A stretch of 64,000 bases of DNA from Ferroacidibacillus organovorans (GCF_001642725.1 NZ_LSUQ01000011.1:1-64000), one strand, 5' to 3'. Positions 8,748-18,046 are shown, counted from the stretch's first letter. The notes: a model not told the origin generated them from the sequence alone. Numbers and translations are program-made.

Positions 8748-10189
8748 TACACGTCCTCCTTTCCTGTCGCGCAATCAACATACACGCGGGGTACGCGCGC
8801 GGCTTCAACCGCGCTTTCTTGCGCGAATGCCCGTTCGAGGAGTTCCCGCATCATTGGACGCGTATAAACGTATCGCGCAGGATTCAGGTGCGTATAGACA
8901 GGAGAGAGCGCCAAGTACTCACAGATCGCCGCCGTTATGGTTTCATCCATTTGCAGTGCGCGGCCGTCTTTTCTTATTTCGAGAATGCGCACCCGACCAC
9001 CTTCGACCGACCCATCGGATTCCGCCAAAACCTCCACACCTGACACGTGGATTCTCCCAATGTAGTAACCGCGAAACCCGAATCCGAATCCGCGTTTCGA
9101 GATCGTTTCCATTGCTAATCCCGCTTCAATGAAGGTGCACAATGTAGCGACATCCATCTCTAAAAGCACCGCGCGCATCGGCGTCCCGCAAATCGCCAGG
9201 AGATCGCGGCGCGCAATCTCGCCATCGCGCAGACTGGCCGAGATCACTCCGCCATTTAACAACGCCACATCTGTCACAAACTCGCGACGCATTTGATCAC
9301 ACAGCAAATTGACGATGTGGGACTCACCGAACTGGGCGTGGCATAGCGGCTCTCGCAGATACCCGACGACTTTGTCCAACTCGCGACGCGCCTCTTTTGC
9401 AAATAAAGCAGTCTCGCGAACGATTCGCGGATCTTGCAGCGTCCGACGATCCGTATAGATAAGCTGTGAGGTGACATTCACCACACGTTTGCCTTCTAGA
9501 CAAACTACCGTGTGCCCATACGCGATCCCCTGTTTCCCCGCCTGGACAATCCACGTATCGCCACGCTTGACGCTCGCCTGAAGAAAATGGTGCGTGTGCC
9601 CCCCCACGATCAAATCAACGGGTAATCCTTTGTCGGCCAGAGACTGATCAACCGCCAGGCCCAAATGGGAAAGCATAATGACCACGTCAGCGCCGCGTTG
9701 ACGCAATGAGGCACTGACGCGCCAGGCCGTTTCGTATGCGTCAAACGCATCCACACCAAGCGCTTCCATGATCGCGCGATAAAAAACGGTAACCCCAAAA
9801 ACGCCAAATTTCATCCCATTCACGTCATACAATCGACCTTGGGGAAACGAAACGATACGGTCCGGGAATGTCATGTTTGAACAAAAAACGGGCGTCTTCG
9901 CCGCGCGCAAATACGCGTGAAGATGCTCCTTCTCAAGTGTCAGCGTCTCATTGTTCCCAAGCACCATGCCGTCATACTGAACAGCGCGCAAGATCGCCGC
10001 ATTCACGCGCCCGCGTGTCGCGTCACTCAGCGGGTGGATGCGGTCGAGATGATCCCCTATCTCAAACGTGAGAACGGCGTCTCCCTGGGCGCGCAGCGCC
10101 CGGCGAAGTGACGTGAGCGATGCAGTCAAACGCGCGTACATTGCGAGATCGCTGTGCACATCGTTCGTATGAAGCACATGCAGATTCAT
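8747..10189 (-). CDS. Bifunctional 5'-nucleotidase/cyclic phosphodiesterase-like metallophosphatase (YunD type)
   Basis: Two-domain UshA-like enzyme that splits phosphate from nucleotides or related sugars phosphates. The N-terminal calcineurin-like domain has the metal ligands in LHTNDVHSD, EIGDHLDR, VLGNNE and IVGGHTHHF; the C-terminal domain has the substrate region (LLNGGVISASLRDGEI, ISKRGFGFGFRGYYIG). There is no signal peptide, so it should be cytoplasmic like Bacillus YunD rather than exported like UshA. 480 residues, normal for the group. GAGG lies before the ATG. Follows the HD gene after six bases and overlaps nth by one base, so all are one operon. Confidence 0.88.
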   Translation of the reverse strand: MNLHVLHTNDVHSDLAMYARLTASLTSLRRALRAQGDAVLTFEIGDHLDRIHPLSDATRGRVNAAILRAVQYDGMVLGNNETLTLEKEHLHAYLRAAKTPVFCSNMTFPDRIVSFPQGRLYDVNGMKFGVFGVTVFYRAIMEALGVDAFDAYETAWRVSASLRQRGADVVIMLSHLGLAVDQSLADKGLPVDLIVGGHTHHFLQASVKRGDTWIVQAGKQGIAYGHTVVCLEGKRVVNVTSQLIYTDRRTLQDPRIVRETALFAKEARRELDKVVGYLREPLCHAQFGESHIVNLLCDQMRREFVTDVALLNGGVISASLRDGEIARRDLLAICGTPMRAVLLEMDVATLCTFIEAGLAMETISKRGFGFGFRGYYIGRIHVSGVEVLAESDGSVEGGRVRILEIRKDGRALQMDETITAAICEYLALSPVYTHLNPARYVYTRPMMRELLERAFAQESAVEAARVPRVYVDCATGKEDV

Positions 10190-10195
10190 CGCGCC

Positions 10196-10774
10196 TCACA
10201 CCGAAACGCCACGCAGCTCCAATTCATCTGCGGCTGCTTGCAACGCGTGAATGACAAACTCGATGTGCTCATCAAGCGATCGACCAAGTTCCTCCGCCCC
10301 CTGGTACACATCCTCACGCGATACACCTTTAGCAAACGCCTTATCTTTCAGCTTCTTCTTCACACTCGCCACATCGACATCCATTACGCTCTTCGTCGGT
10401 CGAACAAGCGCGACGGCTGTCACAAATCCGGAAATCTCGTCACACGCAAAAAGCGCGTGATCAAGACGCGTCTTTCTTCGCTCGCCCGTACGATCCGCGT
10501 GACCAGCGATCGCTTCGATCACATGCTCGGGATACAAAAGCTCGCGAAGAATGGCGCCACCGACTACCGTGTGTTCCTCCAGGCTAGGATACCGCTCATA
10601 GTCAAAATCATGGAGCAGACCGACGACGCCCCACTCCTCTTCGTCTTCACCGTAGAATTTTGCGTATGCACGCATCGATGCTTCCACCGCCAACGCGTGT
10701 TTGATAAGCCCTTTATTTTCTGTATACTCACGCAACAAAGCGTATGCTTTTTCTCGATTCCGATAATCCAACAC
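10196..10774 (-). CDS. HD-domain (HDIG-type) phosphohydrolase
   Basis: A 192-residue protein with the HD metal-dependent phosphohydrolase fold: NKGLIKHALAVEASM (first His), VVGLLHDFDYERYP (the HD pair), EEHTVVGGAILREL and AIAGHADR. Such small HDIG proteins act on nucleotides or on unknown phosphoesters; the substrate cannot be read from the sequence. It starts with GTG at 10774 after AAAGGGAG. It is six bases upstream of the nucleotidase gene, which hints at a shared role in nucleotide housekeeping (inference). Confidence 0.85.
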   Translation of the reverse strand: MLDYRNREKAYALLREYTENKGLIKHALAVEASMRAYAKFYGEDEEEWGVVGLLHDFDYERYPSLEEHTVVGGAILRELLYPEHVIEAIAGHADRTGERRKTRLDHALFACDEISGFVTAVALVRPTKSVMDVDVASVKKKLKDKAFAKGVSREDVYQGAEELGRSLDEHIEFVIHALQAAADELELRGVSV

Positions 10775-10794
10775 TGTGACTCCCTTTCCGTCAT

Positions 10795-11502
10795 TTATAC
10801 GCTGCCTGTGGCCGCAACAGAAGATCCCGCACGCCTTAAACTGAGATCTGCCAGTGGGTACAATCGGCAGAGTTTCTGCAGCGTCTCGTCAAACTCATCG
10901 AGAAGCGCGCTTGCCGAGAGCGATTGGACATACGCTTTCGACCATTCCCGACCGAACAGGAGATCCCCGCGTTTCACCGAAGCCGAACGCGCCACCAACT
11001 GCTCATACGCATCGTCTGTCAGCGTCTCAAGAGCAACTCCCGACGGAGTCATGTGGTCCTTATACACAAGGAAATCGGGAGGAAGAAGTGTGCGCGTCAT
11101 TTCCAAGTTTTCGAGGACAAGGTTCGCAAATGCCGCCTTATATGGTGACTCATAGATAAAGCCGAATTGCAGGAAAACGTGAGATGACCACATCCCGAGC
11201 ATGAAGGTCGGCCATTTTTTGTATCCGCGTCGATCTTGCGAGAAGGCAACCCACGAGTCTTTGGGTGGGTTGGTCTTTCGGCGCGCGTGCTTGGCGACAT
11301 GCACAAACACGGAACGCTCAAGTTGTGTGGCTAAACGATTGGAAAAGTGTTCACCGAGTTGTTCCAGTTTCGGACGCAACTGCGTGCGCAGCGCATCCAT
11401 GCGCGGTTCGAGACCCGGAATCGTAAAGACTGCAAAATCAGCCTCTTCAAACCCAAGGAACCCTACATTTTGAATATGGACGTCCTTGAATTGCGTCGCC
11501 AT
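10795..11502 (-). CDS. DUF1054 family protein (YktB-like)
   Basis: Conserved Bacilli protein of unknown function, related to B. subtilis YktB. The 235-residue product has family-typical stretches: FKDVHIQNVGFLGFEEADFAVFTIPGLEPRM near the N-terminus (given here in parts: GLEPRMDALR), VFVHVAKHARRKTNPP, WPTFMLGMWSSHVFLQFG and DFLVYKDHM. The ATG at 11502 overlaps the stop of the upstream pseudo-receiver gene (TAATG) and has GGAGTGGG 11 bases before it, so a start five codons up is rejected. A short gap of 20 bases separates it from the HD gene downstream. Confidence 0.88.
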   Translation of the reverse strand: MATQFKDVHIQNVGFLGFEEADFAVFTIPGLEPRMDALRTQLRPKLEQLGEHFSNRLATQLERSVFVHVAKHARRKTNPPKDSWVAFSQDRRGYKKWPTFMLGMWSSHVFLQFGFIYESPYKAAFANLVLENLEMTRTLLPPDFLVYKDHMTPSGVALETLTDDAYEQLVARSASVKRGDLLFGREWSKAYVQSLSASALLDEFDETLQKLCRLYPLADLSLRRAGSSVAATGSV

Positions 11503-11861
11503 TACGCGTTGACCCACTCCTGCAAAATGGATTCCGTGTCCATCTTGAATTTTGAATTCGGAAACACCGCGTCACATCCGGCCGTCTTCGCGCGCGCCAG
11601 CAAATCTTTTTGAACGTGCGGTCCAAACGCCACAACATGTGCGCCGCTTCTTTTGGCGAGACTCACCATGTGTTCAAGCTCTCCCCCAACCGACGAAAGA
11701 TCAAGTACGACCAACGCTGGCGCCACTTGCGTCAATTTCTGCTCATAATCTTCTTGTTGCTTCACAACTGTTACCACATCATCGTCGCGGCCTGCCGCTT
11801 CACGCAACTGCACGGAGAACATCAAGTCAGGAACAAACGCCAAAATCGCTTTTCCCGCCAT
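11502..11861 (-). CDS. Stand-alone receiver-like protein lacking the usual acidic pocket
   Basis: A 119-residue protein with the alternating beta/alpha pattern of CheY-like receivers and no output domain. The strand-3 Asp is present (PALVVLDLSS), but the acidic pair normally following strand 1 is absent (AILAFVPDLMFS), the Thr/Ser after strand 4 is replaced (VVAFGPHV), and a Lys lies near the strand-5 position (VFPNSKFKM). It may therefore be a pseudo-receiver that does not take part in phosphotransfer. ATG 11861 has GAGGAGGG ten bases before it, better than the upstream start at 11933. Coupled to the YktB-like gene by one-base overlap. Confidence 0.7.
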   Translation of the reverse strand: MAGKAILAFVPDLMFSVQLREAAGRDDDVVTVVKQQEDYEQKLTQVAPALVVLDLSSVGGELEHMVSLAKRSGAHVVAFGPHVQKDLLARAKTAGCDAVFPNSKFKMDTESILQEWVNA

Positions 11862-11965
11862 CAGCCGTCCCTCCTCATCTCTACCTGTCTTCGACGAGAG
11901 ATAGGGGCACGCGTTCATGCGCCCCCTATCCACCTACCATTTTCAGTAGTGTATCACACTCCTCT

Positions 11966-12964
11966 TTAAAGTGCGCACTCCTCAATCTCAAAACCCAAAT
12001 CCTCAATCATCTTCCAATCGGCGACAGGCTCTTGGCCTCCCGTCGTCAGATAATCCCCCACAAAGATCGAGTTTGCCGCATACAAGGAAAGCGGCTGTAG
12101 GCTGCGCAGGTTGATTTCGCGACCACCCGACACGCGAATTTCTTTAGTGGGATTGACAAAGCGAAACATCGCCAGCACCTTCAGACAGTAGCGCGGATCG
12201 AGAACGCGCATTCCTTCAAGCGGTGTTCCGTCAATCGGGTTGAGGAAATTGACCGGAATGGAATCGACATCGAGATCCTGCAGTTCAAAAGCGACATCAA
12301 CCACATCCTCCTCCGTTTCCCCCATGCCGACAATGATGCCAGAACACGGCGACATGCCAGCCGTCTTCACGTGTTCGATCGTATCGACACGATCCTCATA
12401 CGCATGGGTCGAACAAATGCGATCGTAGTGACCTTCGCTCGTGTTCAGATTGTGGTTGAAGCGGTGCACACCCGCGTCTGCCAGCGTGTCTGCGTCTTCT
12501 TGAGTGATCAGACCCATGCAGCAGCAAATCTTCAGTTGCGTATGCGACGTAATCTCGCGAACGGCATCTGCGACTTCATTTACTTCGCGCTTTGACGGGC
12601 GGCGTCCGGACATGACAATGCAGTAGGTCCCTGCTTTGCGTCTCGCCGCTTCCTTTGCACCGTTTAGAATTTGTTCGCGATCGAGCAGCGAATACTTTTC
12701 GACAGGCGCAGAAGACACGATTGACTGCGAACAATAGCCACAGTCTTCCGGGCACATCCCGCTCTTGGCGTTGATGATCATGTTCAACTTGACTTTGTTT
12801 CCAAAGTGGTGGCGGCGAATCTCATAGGCAGCCGAGAGCAGTTCGAGCAATTGCGCGTCAGGCGTTTGCAAAAGCGTGAGCGCCTCTTCCTTGCCAATCG
12901 CCTTCCCTGCGACGACCTGCTTTGCCAAACTATGGAAATTGCGGGTCATTTCTTGAATCGACAT
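11966..12964 (-). CDS. bioB: Biotin synthase
   Basis: Radical SAM enzyme inserting sulfur into dethiobiotin. The cluster motif is CPEDCGYCSQS near residue 60; further family blocks are MNTSEGHYD-like NLNTSEGHYDRICSTH, GIIVGMGETEEDV, PVNFLNPIDGTPLEG and the C-terminal AANSIFVGDYLTTGGQ. 332 residues, full length. A consensus site AGGAGG lies eight bases before the ATG. Third gene of the bioA-bioD-bioB cluster, after a gap of 86 bases. No BioF, BioH or BioC gene is in the window, so this cluster covers only the last three steps. Confidence 0.97.
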   Translation of the reverse strand: MSIQEMTRNFHSLAKQVVAGKAIGKEEALTLLQTPDAQLLELLSAAYEIRRHHFGNKVKLNMIINAKSGMCPEDCGYCSQSIVSSAPVEKYSLLDREQILNGAKEAARRKAGTYCIVMSGRRPSKREVNEVADAVREITSHTQLKICCCMGLITQEDADTLADAGVHRFNHNLNTSEGHYDRICSTHAYEDRVDTIEHVKTAGMSPCSGIIVGMGETEEDVVDVAFELQDLDVDSIPVNFLNPIDGTPLEGMRVLDPRYCLKVLAMFRFVNPTKEIRVSGGREINLRSLQPLSLYAANSIFVGDYLTTGGQEPVADWKMIEDLGFEIEECAL

Positions 12965-13050
12965 CCTTATTACCTCCTAAAAATCGATTGGGATGGCCTA
13001 GCACGGCTGCGTGTCACACTTCTTGATTTCAAAATGAAGAGCGGTTCACG

Positions 13051-13734
13051 TCACGCAAAGGCGATTGCCGGATTCCACTGGCGCCGAACCATGTCGGTCG
13101 CACGCGCGAGATCCAACGGTTCAAGGCGGGGAAGCACCGCGACGACCGGGCATTTTGCATACTGTTCAATCATGGGGAGGTTTGCCCAGGCGAGATCCGC
13201 TTCATCTTCTGGCATGCCAGAAACGATAACGCCTACCACATCAATCCCCCGCGCGCGCGCGTGCGCGACCGTTAGCGCCGTGTGATTGACCGTTCCTAGC
13301 CCCGCGCGCGCCACCACCAGCGCACGCGCGTGAAGTTCGCACGCCAGATCGCAAACGGTAAACCCGTCAAGAAGCGGAGCCAAGAGTCCGCCCGCCCCTT
13401 CCACGATTGTATTCGCGTGCGTCGCAAGATAGGTTCTCGCGTGCGCCAAAAGTTCCGCTCGACTCAACTCTATACCCGCCCTTGCAAGAGCCAGTCCAGG
13501 CGCCAGAGGTTCTTCAATGGCGCGACAGCACATCACTTCAGGCAAATCGAAAACACCCGCAACCGTGCGCAGACGCATGACATCGCCTTCCGGATGCATG
13601 AGCGCGTGACCGCTTTGCAGCGGTTTGTAGAGACCAATGTCCATACCCTCTTCGCGCAGGATCCGCCCGAGGATGCCTGTTACTACCGTCTTTCCGACTT
13701 CGGTATCGGTCGCCGTCACGAGAAGAACACTCAC
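13051..13734 (-). CDS. bioD: ATP-dependent dethiobiotin synthetase
   Basis: Closes the ureido ring of dethiobiotin from diaminopelargonate, CO2 and ATP. The product (227 residues) starts with a P-loop variant TATDTEVGKTVVTG, has the substrate Lys/Ser stretch YKPLQSG, the EGAGGLLAPL block, and GTVNHTALTVAHARARG. The GTG start overlaps the stop of bioA (GTGA), so the two genes are coupled. Normal length for the family. Confidence 0.95.
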   Translation of the reverse strand: MSVLLVTATDTEVGKTVVTGILGRILREEGMDIGLYKPLQSGHALMHPEGDVMRLRTVAGVFDLPEVMCCRAIEEPLAPGLALARAGIELSRAELLAHARTYLATHANTIVEGAGGLLAPLLDGFTVCDLACELHARALVVARAGLGTVNHTALTVAHARARGIDVVGVIVSGMPEDEADLAWANLPMIEQYAKCPVVAVLPRLEPLDLARATDMVRRQWNPAIAFA

Positions 13735-15107
13735 CGCAAATGCCCTCCCATGCGCTCGCGCGTTTCCTCTTTAATCGAGCGGTACAGGATGTCGAGCATC
13801 GCGCCCGCCTGTTCCTTTGTGACAATGAGCGGTGGAATGAACAGACACACCGATCCGAGCGGTCGCATGATCATGCCATTTTCACGACAGCGATTACCCA
13901 CGTGCCAGCCAATCCGCTCTTCAAACGCAAACGGCTCGCGCGTTGCGCGATCGCGAACGAGCTCGATCCCTACAAACAGACCCTTTTGGCGAATGTCTCC
14001 GACAGCTGGCAGATCCCAAAACTGCTGTAAACGCCCTGCGACATACGAGGCGACATCCTGAACGTGCTCAATCACCCGCTCTTCTTTAAACAAGCGCAAG
14101 TTTTCGAGTGCAACCGCGCATCCAAGCTGATTACCCGTAAACGTGTGCCCGTGATAGAACGTCTTGTTCGAGTCATACGTACCGAGAAACGCTTCATAGA
14201 TTTCATCTGTCGCTAAAGCAGCCGCTACCGGAAGATACCCACCTGTCAGTCCTTTTCCAATCGTCATCAGATCCGGTTCCACACCATCGTGGTCGCTCGC
14301 AAACATCTCGCCTGTGCGGCCAAACCCTGTCGCGACCTCATCAACGATCAAGAGAACGTCGTTTTTCTTACACAGCGCCTCAATCTCGCGCAGATAGTCG
14401 TCAGGCATTGGAATGATCCCGCTGCTACCCTGCACTGGCTCAAGAATGACGCCTGCAATCCTATCCGCCTTTTCGGCGAGCAACGTCTTCAGTTCTTCCA
14501 TGCACGCGTGTGCACAGGTCAATGGCGAGAGGCCGAGCGGACAGCGATAACAGTACGGGTACGGCACTTCGAACGTTTCAAAAAGCATGTCACGGTACGT
14601 CTCGTGAAAGCGTTCCATCGCGCCTACACTGACCGCACCGATCGTATCGCCGTGATACGCCTCGACAAACTTGACGAATCGTTTTTTCTCCGGACGTCCT
14701 TTTAATTGCCAGTACTGGTAGGCCATCTTGAGTGCGATCTCAACAGCCTCAGCGCCACTGTCGCAAAAAAAGACGTGAGAAAGCCCATCCGGTGCGATGT
14801 CAACAATTTGTTCCGCCAAAAGAATCGACGGCACATTCGCATGCCCGAGCAGAGTTGAATGCGAGACCAGCTGAGCCTGTTTGATGATCGCGTCGGTGAG
14901 CGCGGGATGCGCGTGTCCGAGCGTGTTCGTCCAGATCGACGCGACACTATCGTAATACGCACGGCCATCGACGTCGTACAGCATAACGCCCTCTCCACGC
15001 TCAACGATCAAAGGCTCGTGTTCCTGATAGTCCTGCATCTGTGTAAATGGGTGCCAAACATAGCGAAAATCTTTGTCCATTAAGGTTTGATATCGTTCTG
15101 AACGCAA
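13731..15107 (-). CDS. bioA: Adenosylmethionine-8-amino-7-oxononanoate aminotransferase
   Basis: PLP-dependent class III aminotransferase making 7,8-diaminopelargonate with SAM as amino donor. Landmarks: YVWHPFTQMQ near the start (typical of BioA), FFCDSGAEAVEIALKMAYQYW, AYHGDTIGAVSVGAM, LIVDEVATGFGRTG with the PLP-binding Asp, and the Schiff-base Lys in MTIGKGLTGG. The start is uncertain: the TTG at 15107 has GGGGGAT ten bases ahead, whereas the ATG at 15080 has none. First gene of the bio cluster. No clear BirA-type palindrome is seen upstream. Confidence 0.95.
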   Translation of the reverse strand: MRSERYQTLMDKDFRYVWHPFTQMQDYQEHEPLIVERGEGVMLYDVDGRAYYDSVASIWTNTLGHAHPALTDAIIKQAQLVSHSTLLGHANVPSILLAEQIVDIAPDGLSHVFFCDSGAEAVEIALKMAYQYWQLKGRPEKKRFVKFVEAYHGDTIGAVSVGAMERFHETYRDMLFETFEVPYPYCYRCPLGLSPLTCAHACMEELKTLLAEKADRIAGVILEPVQGSSGIIPMPDDYLREIEALCKKNDVLLIVDEVATGFGRTGEMFASDHDGVEPDLMTIGKGLTGGYLPVAAALATDEIYEAFLGTYDSNKTFYHGHTFTGNQLGCAVALENLRLFKEERVIEHVQDVASYVAGRLQQFWDLPAVGDIRQKGLFVGIELVRDRATREPFAFEERIGWHVGNRCRENGMIMRPLGSVCLFIPPLIVTKEQAGAMLDILYRSIKEETRERMGGHLR

Positions 15108-15200
15108 CGTGCAAGATCCCCCGTTTCTCCCAGTCTCACCCTATCATAGCATGCTTTGGTCTATAATTAGGACATGTTCTGCAAAGAAAGGAGCATTACG

Positions 15201-15500
15201 ATGATCGAGCACATTGTTCTTCTCGCGTGGAAAGAAGGTACACCGCACGCTGAACAGGAGCGACTCTTACGCGAATTGTTAGCTTTGAAAGAGCAGATTC
15301 CAGGGATTGTATCTGTATCCGGCGGTGAAAATTTTTCCGCGCGCAGCCAAGGGTACCACCACGGATTTCTCGTCACATTCAAAGATCGCGCTAGCCTTGA
15401 CGCATATGGCCCACACAAGGCGCATCAACGCGTCGTCGCGCAACTACAACCTGTACTTCAAAGCATCCTCGTCCTCGATTTTGAGCGTGCAACCGAGTAA
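15201..15500 (+). CDS. Dabb-domain (stress-responsive alpha/beta barrel) protein
   Basis: Small dimeric ferredoxin-like barrel of 99 residues. Family signs are the start MIEHIVLLAWKEG, the IPGIVSVSGGENF block, HHGFLVTFKDRASLDAYGPHKAHQRV and the final LDFE. Members range from plant stress proteins to polyketide cyclases; the bacterial stand-alone ones have no settled role. ATG 15201 follows GAAAGGAG at good spacing; nine extra codons upstream are rejected. A TATAAT at 15162-15167 may be its -10 box. A strong terminator follows. Confidence 0.85.
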   Translation: MIEHIVLLAWKEGTPHAEQERLLRELLALKEQIPGIVSVSGGENFSARSQGYHHGFLVTFKDRASLDAYGPHKAHQRVVAQLQPVLQSILVLDFERATE

Positions 15501-15527
15501 TTTGCCTCACACGCATCCTCTCACTCA

Positions 15528-15567
15528 AAAGCGACTCTCTTTTGCCTGCCAAAAAGAGAGTCGCTTT
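15528..15567. terminator. Intrinsic terminator after the Dabb gene
   Basis: A 16-base perfect stem (15528-15543 with 15552-15567), flanked by A and T runs, loop of eight bases. It can end transcription from the left. Confidence 0.85.
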
Positions 15568-15668
15568 GACGTCTAGCAACATACCATATCCCATCTGATT
15601 CACACTCCATGTATCTTTCTTCCAGAATCAGGACATAAAGAGAATATCAAGCTTTGGAGGGATTCTGA

Positions 15669-16304
15669 ATGGAATTGATGGAGAGATGGGCGTCGCGCTC
15701 CGACGCGTGGACTCCAGAGGATGATGTGACACTGGCTGAATTGGTGTTGAAGCATATCCGCGAGGGAAGTACACAACTCGTAGCGTTTGATGAAGCTGCA
15801 TCACTGCTCGGTCGCACATCGGCCGCCTGTGGCTATCGCTGGAACGGCGTCGTGCGAAGACACTATGAAGACGCCATACGCGAGGCGAAACACATTCGTC
15901 GTCGCGCGCTTGAAGAGCGGCGCACGCGGAGGCCGAATCGAACGCAGATCACGCTTGGCGATGAGCACGAGTTCACGCTCGATCTTTTGATTCGCGGGTT
16001 GCGCGATTTTGAGCGACGCTACCATGAATTGCACGATGAGATCGAAAAACTCACGCGCGAAAAACAAATGCTCGAAGATCGTTTTTTAATGCAGCAACCT
16101 GTGCGCGCCGTAGAGCTTGATCGCGCGCGCGCCACACCGGAGCAAATCGAAGAAGACAGCCGCGCATTGCTTGCCATCATGGAGCGAGCGCGCCGCATAC
16201 TCGACGCAGAGAGCGATGAAGCAAAACCGCGCTTTCGACTCGATTCGTTTGGCAATGTAGAGCGCATCGAAATGCAAGATTCGTTGCGCGAGGAGCATCC
16301 TTAA
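15669..16304 (+). CDS. rsfA: RsfA family prespore-specific transcription factor
   Basis: DNA-binding regulator of forespore (sigma-F) genes. The N-terminal Myb/SANT-like domain is seen in WASRSDAWTPEDDVTLAEL, EAASLLGRTSAACGYRWNGVVR; a basic region follows (HIRRRALEERRTRRPN), then a long coiled coil (RDFERRYHELHDEIEKLTREK, cut here). The product has 211 residues, close to the family. GGAGGG precedes the ATG by seven bases. It sits alone between a terminator and convergent genes. Together with YtvI and the germination genes it marks the host as a spore former. Confidence 0.9.
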   Translation: MELMERWASRSDAWTPEDDVTLAELVLKHIREGSTQLVAFDEAASLLGRTSAACGYRWNGVVRRHYEDAIREAKHIRRRALEERRTRRPNRTQITLGDEHEFTLDLLIRGLRDFERRYHELHDEIEKLTREKQMLEDRFLMQQPVRAVELDRARATPEQIEEDSRALLAIMERARRILDAESDEAKPRFRLDSFGNVERIEMQDSLREEHP

Positions 16305-16331
16305 CCACCACAACGCTTCGATGGTTCCGAG

Positions 16332-16919
16332 TCAGGTCAAAAGTGAAAATACGCCGCGTCGCTGCTTGACGTCCTTAATGGTTCGTTTGAGGTCGGTCTC
16401 TACTTGACGACACAATTCTAAAGGATACGAGTAGCGACGCGCATGTAGTGCAAACTCCCCACGGTCAAGTAGCTCGATGTTTCCTTCCCTATCGACAAAC
16501 ACGTCGAGATCCATGTCCACAAAGCTTACGATCCTAAGATCTGGGTTAATCTGCAAGTTCGTATACGCATTGCAATAGAATTGCGGTCCCTCTGGTTGCA
16601 GCAGCACCATACTTTGCACGAGTGAGCGCGTCTCAAAACAGGCGAGTACAGGGTATGGCCGCTTCCAGCTCTCTCCGTTACTCTCCACAACGCGTGTCTG
16701 CGCGGGAATAAGGAAAGTATGATCCGGCGCATCACGCACTGCACCATGCCACGGCCAGTGTGACACGCGCGACCATATCCGATGTACTGCGCCGTCATAC
16801 TTTTTGCTGACAAGTTGCCACGACCCACTACGTATGTCATCAGTTTCATCAGATCCTTCGCGCGACCATACGCATGTCTCATAGAGCTCTGCATACGCTC
16901 TGCCTACAGACACGTCCAT
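16332..16919 (-). CDS. DUF402 family protein (possible nucleoside phosphatase)
   Basis: The middle and C-terminal part shows the DUF402/FomD barrel: YCNAYTNLQINPDLRIVSFVD, then MDLDVFVDREGNIELLDRGEF with the paired acidic metal ligands (only parts quoted). Characterised relatives are metal-dependent nucleoside tri/diphosphatases; the exact substrate here is unknown. 195 residues. GGGGAGG precedes the ATG by five bases. It starts 23 bases after ytvI ends and is probably the last gene of the two-component - ytvI transcript. Confidence 0.8.
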   Translation of the reverse strand: MDVSVGRAYAELYETCVWSREGSDETDDIRSGSWQLVSKKYDGAVHRIWSRVSHWPWHGAVRDAPDHTFLIPAQTRVVESNGESWKRPYPVLACFETRSLVQSMVLLQPEGPQFYCNAYTNLQINPDLRIVSFVDMDLDVFVDREGNIELLDRGEFALHARRYSYPLELCRQVETDLKRTIKDVKQRRGVFSLLT

Positions 16920-16942
16920 CGTCCTCCCCTCGCAGCGATACG

Positions 16943-18046
16943 CTACGTCCGCTCCTTTTCGGCCTCTTCTCTTGGTAGAATGCTCGCCGGGAAGAAGTCG
17001 TCAAAAATTCGTTCGCGCAAGAGTGAGCGAATCGCAATCATCAAAAGCGGACCGAGCAAGAGTCCGAGGATGCCGAGGCTCGTCAGGCCGACATACATGC
17101 CAAACATCGTTGCAAACGTGCCAATTCCCATGTTAGACGCCAACAGTTTGGGTTCAATCGTATGCCGAACCACGGAGGCAACCGCTTGCAGCAGCAAGAT
17201 TTTGATCGCCAAAATCACTTTCCCCGTCACAAGCGCCCCGACTACCCAAGGAATCGTAATGATGCCTGAACCAACGATTGGAACCCACCCTGTAAGCCCG
17301 ATCCCGACACCGAGCAGAAGAGCGTATTGAACCCCCATGACAGCAAGACCAATGACACAAATCACGCTGGTTACGCCGATCAGCACCAATTGCGCGCGAA
17401 ACAGTCCGATGACTGCGCGCCACACATCACCTGCAATCTCTTCTACTTTCGGCCCCCACCCAGGCGGAAGCCATCTTCTCATCCCCTGCAACAGCATCTC
17501 GCGCTGCGCCAGGAAAAAATAGGCGGCGACGACGGAAATGACGATGATGACAATCAAATCGGGCAGAAGAGCCACCTCACCGACAAACCCGCTGAGAAGG
17601 GTTAACGCGAACTGGCGCGCCTGATCGACCATCGTGTTGACGGTCGTCTGTACAGCTTCCACCATCTTTAGGGGAAGGTGCGCGTATACGGCCATGCCCT
17701 GCTCAATCGCGTATTGAGAAACTTGCTTCCACATTCCGAAATAGCGGGGAATTGCAATGGCGAGACTGGTCGCTTCGCCTGCGCCCTGCACGAGCAGAAA
17801 AACGATCACGGCGAGCAAGCCGCCGAGCGAAACGACGAGCGCCCCGCTGATCGCGATAGCGCGCGGGAGGAAGGATTCAAAAAATGCCGCAACCGGAAGC
17901 AAGACGGCCGCGATGAGAAAGCCAATGACAAACGGCATGATGTAGTTGAGCACATGCGCAAAGACGGAAAGCGCAATGACGAGAAAGAGGAGGGACACGC
18001 CTACCTCTGTCAGCTTCATGACATACCTGCGCATCGGTTCTTTCAT
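16943..18046 (-). CDS. ytvI: Sporulation integral membrane protein YtvI-like (AI-2E transporter family)
   Basis: Polytopic membrane protein of PF01594 type with seven to eight helices, in the subgroup named YtvI in sporulating Firmicutes; its function is not known. Typical features are the double helices near the N-terminus, an amphipathic middle (VEAVQTTVNTMVDQARQF), the LPPGWGPKVEEIAGDVW turn, and the C-terminal TIEPKLLASNMGI and GLTSLGILGLLLGPLLMI blocks. Start uncertain: the frame is open to a GTG at 18112; ATG 18046 is chosen as it lies just before the first helix, without a strong ribosome site. Directly follows the histidine kinase gene. Confidence 0.82.
   Translation of the reverse strand: MKEPMRRYVMKLTEVGVSLLFLVIALSVFAHVLNYIMPFVIGFLIAAVLLPVAAFFESFLPRAIAISGALVVSLGGLLAVIVFLLVQGAGEATSLAIAIPRYFGMWKQVSQYAIEQGMAVYAHLPLKMVEAVQTTVNTMVDQARQFALTLLSGFVGEVALLPDLIVIIVISVVAAYFFLAQREMLLQGMRRWLPPGWGPKVEEIAGDVWRAVIGLFRAQLVLIGVTSVICVIGLAVMGVQYALLLGVGIGLTGWVPIVGSGIITIPWVVGALVTGKVILAIKILLLQAVASVVRHTIEPKLLASNMGIGTFATMFGMYVGLTSLGILGLLLGPLLMIAIRSLLRERIFDDFFPASILPREEAEKERT

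Noticed and set aside
15108-15200. BirA operator or biotin-type control region before bioA
   Set aside because: No TTGTTAAC-type inverted repeat is seen; only a TATAAT on the opposite strand.
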